Shown here piece by piece: positions 1 to 6,411 of a stretch of 8,824 nucleotides of DNA. The stretch comes from Fontibacterium sp038145245. GTDB lineage: Bacteria; Pseudomonadota; Alphaproteobacteria; Pelagibacterales; Pelagibacteraceae. Every line of letters begins with the position of its first letter. Position 1 is the stretch's first letter. The notes below the pieces were generated by a model, which saw only the letters and a list, made by a program, of their open reading frames with translations, did not search any database and was not told the DNA's origin. A program made the translations under genes and the position numbers. The DNA is taken from the NCBI GenBank assembly GCA_038145245.1, contig JAYQPI010000031.1, positions 1-8,824 of the forward strand, written 5' to 3'.

Positions 1-189
1 AATTTAAAAGCAGGTAAATTTAAATCAATTGGTATGCCAATTAAATTTTCAAAATCAAAATCTGACAAATCTAAAGCCGCACCTATTTTTGGTGAACATA
101 CAAAAGAAATTTTATTAGATTATGAGTTTAGTGAAACAGAGATTGATAGTTTAATTAAAAATAAAATAATTTATTCTTTTTTCAAATAA
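1..189 (+). CDS. CaiB/BaiF family CoA-transferase, C-terminal fragment
   Basis: This open frame enters from the left edge and gives 62 residues before a TAA at 187-189; the start lies outside the window. The tail has the usual ending of class III (CaiB/BaiF) CoA-transferases: a 'GMPIKFS' stretch, then 'AAPIFGEHTKEIL' and a final helix 'FSETEIDSLIKNKII'. In that family the matching pieces are a 'G.P..FS.TP' turn, 'AP.LGEHN.EIL' and the closing 'Y...EI..L...G.I' helix. Family members move CoA between carboxylic acids, for example formyl-CoA/oxalate, carnitine or mesaconate/malate pairs. The substrate cannot be told from the tail, and the catalytic Asp lies upstream of what is visible. The next gene begins 17 bases downstream on the same strand, so the two may share a transcript. 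Confidence 0.75.
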   Translation, partial: NLKAGKFKSIGMPIKFSKSKSDKSKAAPIFGEHTKEILLDYEFSETEIDSLIKNKIIYSFFK

Positions 190-206
190 GTTTAGAAATC
201 TTTTTG

Positions 207-692
207 ATGTTTTTTAAAAAATTATTTTCTCGAAGTAATTTAGTATTAAAAGTAAATGATGGTGGCAGAGCTGCCGCAGGTTACAAAGGCCTAGCAGGAG
301 ATTGCGTTGTTAGATCTATTGCTATTGCAACAGGCATGTCATATCAAAAAGTTTATGATGATTTATTTAAGGCTAATCAAGAATTTAGAAATACATCCAA
401 AACAAAATTAGCTAGAAGTTTAAAACAAAAAAACGACAGTCCAAGAACTGGCACTCATAGAGTTGTATTAAACAAATATTTAGAAAAATTAGGCTGGAAA
501 TGGACACCAACTATGTTTGTAGGACAAGGTTGCAAGGTTCATTTAAAAAGGGAGGAACTGCCAGGGGGTACGTTAATTGTATCTTGTTCTAAGCATTTAA
601 CAGTTGTTATCGATGGAGTTCTTAATGATATTTTTGATTGTTCTAGAAATGGCACTCGTTGTGTCTATGGATACTGGACTAAATCAAATTAA
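207..692 (+). CDS. small protein of unknown function, probably papain-like fold
   Basis: The product is 161 residues from the ATG at 207; a TTG directly before it at 204 is also possible. There is no clear Shine-Dalgarno sequence. I cannot assign a named function. The sequence shows 'GDCVVRSIAIATGMSYQKVY' (Cys33) near the start, 'SKHLTVVIDG' (His130) late, and 'DIFDCS' (Asp144) followed by an aromatic 'YGYW' end. Cys at the head of a helix, then His and Asp on late strands, is the layout of papain-like/C39-like cysteine peptidases. From memory, small proteins with 'GDCV.RA...ATG..W..VY' and 'HLTAV.DG..YDT.D' are common in phages and plasmids. There is no signal peptide or membrane segment; the N-terminus is basic (FFKKLFSR). 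It ends in the same TTAA as the convergent PMM/PGM gene. It could equally be a catalytically inactive member of the fold. Confidence 0.7.
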   Translation: MFFKKLFSRSNLVLKVNDGGRAAAGYKGLAGDCVVRSIAIATGMSYQKVYDDLFKANQEFRNTSKTKLARSLKQKNDSPRTGTHRVVLNKYLEKLGWKWTPTMFVGQGCKVHLKREELPGGTLIVSCSKHLTVVIDGVLNDIFDCSRNGTRCVYGYWTKSN

Positions 693-2143
693 ATTTTTTG
701 ATCATATTCTCCAATTTTTCCAGTTTTTTGGAGTAAACTATCTATAAAATCAAAGATCTTTTTTTTACGTTCATTTGATGTAGGACTTTCAGTTACCACA
801 ACCAAAGAAGGTTTATTAGATGAAGCTCTTATTAATCCCCATGATCCATCTTCTAAAGAAAAACGAACACCATTAACTGTTAAGATATTTGTAATAGCTT
901 GATTGTCGATTTTAATATTTTTTACTTTAAGAATTTCTACTTGTTTTATTATATCTTCAACCACCTGATATTTTTCTTCATCTTTACAAAATGGAGCCAT
1001 AGTAGGAGTTTGATAAGTTTTAGGTAAATCATTAATTATTTCATTCATTTTTTTATTTTGATCATTAAGTAAATGACAAACCTGGATGGCAGAATTTATC
1101 CCATCATCATAACCATATCCTAAAGGATTATTAAAAAAGAAGTGTCCACTTTTTTCAAACCCAGCAAGTGCTTTTATTTCATTAACTTTTCTTTTAATGT
1201 GAGAGTGTCCAGTTTTCCAATAGACAGTTTCGCAATTATTTTTTTTAAGAATGTTATCTTTTGCAAACAGACCAGTAGATTTTACATCTACAACAAATTT
1301 AGCTCCTTTATATTTTGGGGCAATGTTTCGAGCTATTAAAAGTCCAATCTTATCTGAAAATATTTCTTCACCTTTATTATCGATCACCCCAACTCTGTCT
1401 CCATCTCCATCAAAACCAAAACCAACGTCTGCATTATTACTTTTAACAGCTTTTGCAATTGCATGTAACATTTCTAAATCTTCTGGATTAGGGTTATATT
1501 TTGGAAAAGTAAAATCTAAATTACAATCTAATTCTACAACTTCACAACCAATACCTTTTAAGATTTGCGGGGCAAATACTCCAGCAGTTCCATTTCCACA
1601 CGCAACAACCGCTTTAATTTTTTTTTGTATTTTATTTTTTGATATCAGATTATTAATATATAATTCTTTAAATCCTTTGATTTCTTTATAAGAACCTTTG
1701 CCTAATTTAAATTTTTGATTTAAAACAATATCTTTAAGTTCATTCATTTCTTCAGGCGCATGAGTTAATCCTTTTTCAATTCCCATCTTAACACCAGTCC
1801 ATCCATTTTCATTATGACTCGCGGTAACCATTGCAACACCATCTGCATTCAATTCAAATTGTGCAAAATAAACCATAGGTGAGAGTGACAACCCTACATC
1901 TTCAACTTGACAACCTGCTAATATGAGACCCTGGATTAGTGATTTTTTTATTTCTTCGCTATAAGAGCGATAATCATGCCCAACAATTACTCTTGGATTA
2001 TTTTTAGTTCTTTTTGTGATTTGTGTTCCAAGTCCGATTCCTAAATTTTTAATACCGCCTAAATTAATATCATTTGGATACAACCATCTGGCGTCGTATT
2101 CTCTAAAACCATTTTTGTTTATGTTGATATCTTTAGAACTCAT
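689..2143 (-). CDS. phosphomannomutase/phosphoglucomutase (PMM/PGM)
   Basis: This 484-residue cytoplasmic alpha-D-phosphohexomutase interconverts hexose 1- and 6-phosphates through a bisphosphorylated sugar intermediate, feeding GDP-mannose or UDP-glucose type precursors. The length and the four-domain order fit the family (AlgC/ManB/Pgm type). The phosphoserine loop is TASHNE at 107-112 (Ser109), the Mg2+ loop DGDGDR is at 245-250, the sugar-specificity loop GFEKSGH is at 328-334, and the domain-4 phosphate-binding loop is IRASSNKPS at 438-446. The last two differ from the common GGEMSGH and R.SGTEP; I recall the RASSNKP form in other alphaproteobacterial PMM/PGMs. A GlmM function is less likely because GlmM normally has a GGE.SGH loop, but the substrate is not certain. 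The start ATG at 2143 has no Shine-Dalgarno sequence. The gene is divergent from nrdA and its stop overlaps that of the convergent small gene at 690-692. Confidence 0.88.
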   Translation of the reverse strand: MSSKDININKNGFREYDARWLYPNDINLGGIKNLGIGLGTQITKRTKNNPRVIVGHDYRSYSEEIKKSLIQGLILAGCQVEDVGLSLSPMVYFAQFELNADGVAMVTASHNENGWTGVKMGIEKGLTHAPEEMNELKDIVLNQKFKLGKGSYKEIKGFKELYINNLISKNKIQKKIKAVVACGNGTAGVFAPQILKGIGCEVVELDCNLDFTFPKYNPNPEDLEMLHAIAKAVKSNNADVGFGFDGDGDRVGVIDNKGEEIFSDKIGLLIARNIAPKYKGAKFVVDVKSTGLFAKDNILKKNNCETVYWKTGHSHIKRKVNEIKALAGFEKSGHFFFNNPLGYGYDDGINSAIQVCHLLNDQNKKMNEIINDLPKTYQTPTMAPFCKDEEKYQVVEDIIKQVEILKVKNIKIDNQAITNILTVNGVRFSLEDGSWGLIRASSNKPSLVVVTESPTSNERKKKIFDFIDSLLQKTGKIGEYDQKI

Positions 2144-2171
2144 TAAAAAAATTAGTTTTTTATTTTTAATG
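2141..2171 (-). repeat. perfect 9-bp inverted repeat over the PMM/PGM start codon
   Basis: CATTAAAAA at 2141-2149 and TTTTTAATG at 2163-2171 are exact reverse complements, separated by 13 bases. In the PMM/PGM mRNA the start codon would lie in one arm of a hairpin. The stem is almost all A-U, so it would be weak, and in AT-rich DNA such repeats can arise by chance. Confidence 0.35.
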
Positions 2172-2196
2172 GTTTATCAAAATTAAATTTTTTTAA

Positions 2197-2256
2197 TTGA
2201 CTTTTTTATAGTGTTCTATTAATGTTCTATTGAAGCATACTTATTAATAGTATATT
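2197..2256 (+). promoter_or_regulatory. candidate nrdA promoter elements
   Basis: The 174-base region between PMM/PGM and nrdA must hold the nrdAB promoter and perhaps that of PMM/PGM. Two weak readings exist. TTGACT at 2197-2202 is a good -35 hexamer but the -10 at 17 bases spacing, TAATGT, is poor. TATATT at 2251-2256 is a good -10 hexamer (5 of 6), paired with TTGAAG at 2230-2235 at 15 bases spacing. The second reading would start RNA near 2263 and place both candidate NrdR boxes over the promoter and start site. No transcript data support either choice. Confidence 0.3.
2212..2231 (+). repeat. tandem direct repeat TGTTCTATT, 11-bp period
   Basis: The nonamer TGTTCTATT occurs at 2212-2220 and again at 2223-2231, separated by AA. 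The 11-base period is about one helical turn, so a protein could bind both copies on the same face of the DNA. It lies upstream of the candidate NrdR boxes in the nrdA control region. No known binding motif is recognised in it. Confidence 0.5.
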
Positions 2257-2284
2257 CATGATTTTGTAACACAACATGTAGTTG
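2237..2284. promoter_or_regulatory. candidate pair of NrdR boxes upstream of nrdAB
   Basis: The sequence ACACAACATGTAGTTG at 2269-2284 matches 12 of 16 positions of the NrdR box consensus as I remember it (ACACWATATATWGTGT). Upstream, ATACT-N7-AGTAT at 2237-2253 is a symmetrical but weaker, one-base-longer version. Their centres are 31.5 bases apart, close to three helical turns, which is the spacing known for paired NrdR boxes in other bacteria. NrdR is the zinc-finger/ATP-cone repressor of ribonucleotide reductase genes. The proximal box ends 33 bases before the nrdA ATG. The nrdR gene itself is not in the window, and the call rests on motif recognition only. Confidence 0.5.
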
Positions 2285-2317
2285 TTTTACCATAAAAATC
2301 TAATAAAATATAGAGTT

Positions 2318-4258
2318 ATGCAAGATAATTTGGCTTTAGCCATCAAGAATCTCGTTTTGGATAAAGGAATCGATATTCCAACATCAACTCCAAAATCTAA
2401 TGTTCAAGATTTAAAAAAACCAGATCTTTTTTCTTTAACTAAAGAAACAGAATTATTCCAGAATGAAAAAGGGATTACAATTAAAATTGATCGTTCTAAA
2501 GATTCAAAATTAACAAATTTTGGCAAAGCAACTTTAGACGATAGGTATTTAGCTGAAGGAGAATCTTATCAAGATTTATTTGCAAGAGTCGCGGCAAATT
2601 ATGCAGATAATAATTTACATGCGCAAAGAGTCTATAATTACATTAGTAATCTTTGGTTCATGCCAGCAACACCAGTTTTATCAAACGCAGGAACTGATAG
2701 AGGTCTGCCAATTTCTTGTTTTTTAAATGAAGCTAACGATAGCTTAGATGGAATTTTAGATCTTTGGTCAGAAAACGTTTGGCTTGCAGCGAGAGGCGGA
2801 GGAATAGGTAGTTACTGGGGAAATTTAAGATCTATTGGCGAAAAAATCGGAAGAGTTGGAAAAACTTCTGGAATTATTCCATTCATTAAAGTCATGGATT
2901 CTTTGACGTTAGCAATTAGTCAAGGATCTTTGCGAAGAGGGTCAGCTGCTTGTTATTTACAAATTGATCATCCCGAAATTGAAGAATTTATTGAGATGCG
3001 AAGGCCAACAGGAGGAGATCCAAATAGAAAAGCATTAAATCTTCATCATGGCGTTTTAGTAACTGATGCTTTTATGAGAGCTGTTGAACTGGATGAACAA
3101 TGGGCACTTAAGAGTCCGTATGATGGAACTGTTCAAGCGACAATTTCTGCAAGAAATCTATGGATTAGACTTTTAACTGCTAGAGTTGAAACAGGAGAGC
3201 CTTATATTATTTTTATAGATACTGTTAATCGAATGATACCGCAGCACCATAAGCTTGCTGGCCTAAGTGTTAAAACTTCAAATTTATGCTCTGAAATTAC
3301 ATTACCTACCGGAGTTGATAAAAATGGAAAAGATAGAACAGCTGTTTGTTGTTTATCGTCAATTAATTTAGAAACATATGACGAGTGGAAGGATGATAAA
3401 AATTTTGTTGAAGACATTATGAGATTTTTAGATAACATTTTAAGTGAGTTTATAGAAAAAGCTCCAGACTCTTTCAAAGATGCAAAGTATTCTGCCTATC
3501 GTGAAAGAAGTGTGGGTCTTGGCGTTATGGGATTTCATTCATTCTTACAAAAGAATTTAATTCCTTTTGAATCTGTAATGGCAAAAGTGTGGAATACAAA
3601 AATATTTAAATATATCGATCAGGAAGTAAATAAAGCTTCAAAAAAACTTGCAGAAGAAAGAGGGCCATGTCCTGACGCTAAAGATTATGGAATAATGGAA
3701 AGATTTTCTAATAAAACTGCAATAGCCCCAACAGCATCAATTTCAATCATTTGTGGTGGTTCATCGCCAGGAATTGAGCCTATTGCAGGAAACAGCTACA
3801 CCCATAAAACATTATCAGGCTCTTTCAACGTTAGAAATAAGTTTTTAGAAGAAGTTCTTAATAAATATGGAAAAAATAATAATGAAACTTGGTCTTCGAT
3901 CACAACAAGCCAAGGTTCTGTTCAACACTTAGATTTTTTAACTCAAGAAGAGAAAGATGTATTTAAAACTGCATTTGAACTTGATCAAAGATGGTTAATT
4001 GATCTTTCGGCGGACAGAACTCCTTACATTTCCCAAGCTCAATCTTTAAATATATTTCTTCCAGCAGACGTTCATAAAAAAGATTTACATCAGATTCATT
4101 TTCAATCTTGGAAAAAAGGATTAAAGAGTCTTTATTACTGTAGATCGAAATCTATACAGAGAGCAGAAGTTGTAAGTAAAAGTTTTGTTGCAAGCACATC
4201 AGAAAAAACACAGAATGATGAACCTAAAAATTATGAGGAATGTTTGTCATGTCAGTAG
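2318..4258 (+). CDS. nrdA: class Ia ribonucleoside-diphosphate reductase, alpha subunit
   Basis: This is the large catalytic subunit that reduces ribonucleoside diphosphates to deoxy forms using the radical supplied by NrdB. With the ATG at 2318 it has 646 residues; a TTG 36 bases upstream is possible, but it lies inside the candidate NrdR box and so is unlikely. Catalytic parts are all present: Cys134 in ISCFLNE, Asn322-Leu-Cys324-Ser-Glu326 (radical cysteine and its partners), Cys344 in CCLSSINL, the radical-transfer tyrosine pair Tyr606-Tyr607 in LKSLYY, PTASIS, and a C-terminal CLSC (Cys642, Cys645) for re-reduction. The roughly 90-residue N-terminal ATP-cone of E. coli NrdA is absent, so inhibition of overall activity by dATP through that domain is not expected. 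The sequence resembles Rickettsiales and other alphaproteobacterial NrdA. It overlaps nrdB by 10 bases. Confidence 0.96.
   Translation: MQDNLALAIKNLVLDKGIDIPTSTPKSNVQDLKKPDLFSLTKETELFQNEKGITIKIDRSKDSKLTNFGKATLDDRYLAEGESYQDLFARVAANYADNNLHAQRVYNYISNLWFMPATPVLSNAGTDRGLPISCFLNEANDSLDGILDLWSENVWLAARGGGIGSYWGNLRSIGEKIGRVGKTSGIIPFIKVMDSLTLAISQGSLRRGSAACYLQIDHPEIEEFIEMRRPTGGDPNRKALNLHHGVLVTDAFMRAVELDEQWALKSPYDGTVQATISARNLWIRLLTARVETGEPYIIFIDTVNRMIPQHHKLAGLSVKTSNLCSEITLPTGVDKNGKDRTAVCCLSSINLETYDEWKDDKNFVEDIMRFLDNILSEFIEKAPDSFKDAKYSAYRERSVGLGVMGFHSFLQKNLIPFESVMAKVWNTKIFKYIDQEVNKASKKLAEERGPCPDAKDYGIMERFSNKTAIAPTASISIICGGSSPGIEPIAGNSYTHKTLSGSFNVRNKFLEEVLNKYGKNNNETWSSITTSQGSVQHLDFLTQEEKDVFKTAFELDQRWLIDLSADRTPYISQAQSLNIFLPADVHKKDLHQIHFQSWKKGLKSLYYCRSKSIQRAEVVSKSFVASTSEKTQNDEPKNYEECLSCQ
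4235..4239 (+). promoter_or_regulatory. Shine-Dalgarno GAGGA that sets the nrdB start
   Basis: GAGGA lies within the last codons of nrdA, 9 bases before the ATG at 4249. It touches the alternative ATG at 4240, which would leave no spacing, so 4249 is the better start. It is one of few clear ribosome binding sites in the window. Confidence 0.7.
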
Positions 4259-5274
4259 CAATTAAAATTCAAGATAAAATTATTGATAAGAATTATTGTG
4301 ATACTCAAGGTTTGTTAAAAGATAATCCTGTATATAAACCTTTTAGATATCCATGGTGTTATGATGCATGGCTTACTCAACAAAGAATTCATTGGCTACC
4401 AGAAGAAGTTCCGTTATCAGAAGATATTAGAGATTGGCAAAAAAAATTAACTCAAGGTGAAAAAAATTTACTTACTCAGATTTTTAGATTTTTTACCCAA
4501 GCAGATGTTGAAGTAAATAATTGTTATCTTAGACATTATACGAGTGTATTCAAACCAACTGAAGTTTTAATGATGATGACTGCGTTTTCAGCAATGGAAA
4601 CAATTCATATTGCGGCTTACTCTCATTTATTAGACACAATTGGAATGCCAGATTCAGAATATTCAGCATTCTTAAAATATAAAGAAATGAAAGATAAGTA
4701 TGATTATATGCAAAATTTTAATACAAAAAATAAACGTGAGATTGCTAAAACGGTAGCGGTATTTAGTGCTTTTACCGAAGGACTTCAATTGTTTGCAAGT
4801 TTTGCAATTTTACTTAATTTTCCTAGATTTAATAAAATGAAAGGTATGGGCCAAATTGTTACTTGGTCTGTAAGAGATGAAACGCTTCATTGCAACTCAA
4901 TGATTAAAATTTTTAATACTTTTTGTGATGAAAATCCAGGCTTGCTCGATGATAGTTTAAGAAAAGAAATTTATGATGCGTGCAGAACAATTGTTCATCA
5001 TGAAGATGCTTTTATCGATTTAGCATTTGAAATGGGTGATATTGAGGGATTAACAGCTCAGCAAGTCAAAGATTATATTAGATGGATAGCAAATCGAAGA
5101 CTGTCCCAATTGCGTCTGAAAGAAATTTATGAAGTGAAGGAAAATCCATTAAGTTGGTTGGATGATATGTTAAATGGGGTTGAGCACATGAACTTTTTTG
5201 AAGGTAGAGCGACAGAGTATTCTAAAGCATCTACAAGGGGTTCCTGGGTTGAAGCCTTTGAATTTACGAAATAG
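4249..5274 (+). CDS. nrdB: class Ia ribonucleoside-diphosphate reductase, beta subunit
   Basis: This is the small subunit that holds the diiron centre and stable tyrosyl radical and passes the radical to NrdA. It has 341 residues from ATG 4249. The metal ligands are Asp86 (QADVEV), Glu117 and His120 (METIH), Glu177 (FTEGLQ), and Glu211 and His214 (RDETLH). Tyr124 sits four residues after His120, exactly where E. coli Tyr122 carries the radical, so this is a tyrosyl-radical enzyme rather than a radical-free or phenylalanine variant. The Asp86-Glu117 distance of 31 residues equals that in E. coli. No ATP-cone is attached. The 10-base overlap with nrdA suggests translational coupling for equal subunit supply. 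The stop is 7 bases from the stop of the convergent prpC. Confidence 0.97.
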   Translation: MSVAIKIQDKIIDKNYCDTQGLLKDNPVYKPFRYPWCYDAWLTQQRIHWLPEEVPLSEDIRDWQKKLTQGEKNLLTQIFRFFTQADVEVNNCYLRHYTSVFKPTEVLMMMTAFSAMETIHIAAYSHLLDTIGMPDSEYSAFLKYKEMKDKYDYMQNFNTKNKREIAKTVAVFSAFTEGLQLFASFAILLNFPRFNKMKGMGQIVTWSVRDETLHCNSMIKIFNTFCDENPGLLDDSLRKEIYDACRTIVHHEDAFIDLAFEMGDIEGLTAQQVKDYIRWIANRRLSQLRLKEIYEVKENPLSWLDDMLNGVEHMNFFEGRATEYSKASTRGSWVEAFEFTK

Positions 5275-5281
5275 TCTAGAA

Positions 5282-6409
5282 TTATCTTTTATCTATTGAT
5301 TGAACTTTTCGATGAACCGATCCTGTATATTTTGAAAGGGGTCTAATTAATCTATTATCTTTTAACTGCTCAATTACATGAGCTGACCAACCAGTAATTC
5401 TTGCCATTACAAAAATTGGAGTAAAAAAGTTAACGTCAAAGCCCATCAAATAGTAAGTAGGACCTGATGGAAAATCTAAATTTGGAAATATATTTTTTTC
5501 TTTAATCATTGTTTGTTCCAATATTTTAGAAATTTTAGGAAACTTTTCATTTTTATAAAATTCTGCAGTTTTGTAATAATATTTAGTCATCGTCGGCACT
5601 CTAGAATCTCCATTTTTATAAACGCGATGACCAAAGCCAATAATTAAATCCTTATTTTTGATTTTATTTAAAATATATTTTTCAGCGTTTTCAGGCTCTT
5701 TAATATCCATGAACATATCCATCACTACTTCATTCGCTCCTCCATGCAATGGACCTTTTAATGCGCTAATTCCACCGACAATAGCACTATGAATATCAGC
5801 TAGAGTGCTAGTTATAACTCTAGATGTAAAAGTTGAAGCATTAAAACTATGTTCAGCGTATAAGATTAAAGACACATCAAATGCCTTGACCACATCTTTA
5901 CTTGGAACTTTTCCAAAACACATATGAAAAAAGTTTTCACTAAAACTTAAATCTTTTTTTGGGTCAATTATATCTAGTCCTTTTCTTGTTCTAAAATTTG
6001 CTGCAACAGCAGTTGGAGTTTTTGCAAAAATTTTTATAAATTTACTGTAATTAGCTTGAGTAGTATTTGTTGAAGTTTCAGGATCTTCCAATCCTAAATG
6101 ACTAACAGAAGTTCTAGTCGTATCCATTGGATGAGCGTTTTTTGGATAACTTTGAATAACTTTTTTTAAATTAGAACTAATTTCTCTATTATTTCTTTCT
6201 TCCTCTTGAAATTTAGTTAGTTGCGATTTTGTTGGAAGTTCTCCATTTAATAATAAATATGCAACTTCCTCAAACATACATGTTTCAGCCAGATCTTGAA
6301 CTGCATAGCCTCTATATGTTAAAGAATTTATATCTGGCATTACCTCTGAAACTTTAGTTTCATCTGCAATAACGCCGACTAGCCCTTTCTTAATCTCACC
6401 TTCGGCCAT
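5282..6409 (-). CDS. prpC: 2-methylcitrate synthase (citrate synthase family)
   Basis: The enzyme condenses propionyl-CoA with oxaloacetate to 2-methylcitrate. The 375-residue length fits PrpC and short bacterial citrate synthases rather than the roughly 430-residue hexameric GltA. Catalytic residues are visible: His187 (AEHSFNAS), His222 (PLHGGANE), His261 (GFGHRVY) and Asp312 (NLDFPSG). The SGPTYYLMGFD run after Asp312 resembles, from memory, actinobacterial methylcitrate synthases. The N-terminal 'GLVGVIADETKVSEV' is also typical of the PrpC branch. The direct partner prpB lies 2 bases upstream, which is the strongest reason to prefer methylcitrate over citrate synthase; side activity with acetyl-CoA is common in the family. 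AAGGA at 6421-6425, inside the end of prpB and 11 bases from the ATG, is a likely ribosome binding site. Confidence 0.88.
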   Translation of the reverse strand: MAEGEIKKGLVGVIADETKVSEVMPDINSLTYRGYAVQDLAETCMFEEVAYLLLNGELPTKSQLTKFQEEERNNREISSNLKKVIQSYPKNAHPMDTTRTSVSHLGLEDPETSTNTTQANYSKFIKIFAKTPTAVAANFRTRKGLDIIDPKKDLSFSENFFHMCFGKVPSKDVVKAFDVSLILYAEHSFNASTFTSRVITSTLADIHSAIVGGISALKGPLHGGANEVVMDMFMDIKEPENAEKYILNKIKNKDLIIGFGHRVYKNGDSRVPTMTKYYYKTAEFYKNEKFPKISKILEQTMIKEKNIFPNLDFPSGPTYYLMGFDVNFFTPIFVMARITGWSAHVIEQLKDNRLIRPLSKYTGSVHRKVQSIDKR

Positions 6410-6411
6410 AT

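Noticed and set aside
683..702. Possible bidirectional terminator ATCAAA-N8-TTTGAT at the convergent gene ends
   Set aside because: The six-pair A-T rich stem is too weak and its arms overlap coding sequence; it cannot be told from chance at this base composition.
1142..1691. Plus-strand open frames opposite the PMM/PGM gene
   Set aside because: They lie wholly inside a clearly coding minus-strand gene with intact family motifs and show no recognisable protein features of their own.
2181..2207. Hairpin AATTAAA-TTTT-TTTAATT followed by a T run, terminator-like
   Set aside because: The stem is only A-T, no plus-strand gene reads into it from the left, and it overlaps a possible -35 element; better explained as AT-rich intergenic sequence.
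2282..2317. Upstream TTG start for nrdA adding 12 residues
   Set aside because: It overlaps the candidate NrdR box, has no Shine-Dalgarno sequence, and the extra residues match nothing in NrdA; ATG 2318 is preferred.
2144..2317. Riboswitch or small RNA in the PMM/PGM-nrdA gap
   Set aside because: No conserved riboswitch core (for example cobalamin, glycine or SAM) was recognised, and GC-paired stems are lacking.
3202..3477. Minus-strand open frame inside nrdA
   Set aside because: It is fully antisense to conserved NrdA catalytic core sequence and has no family resemblance.
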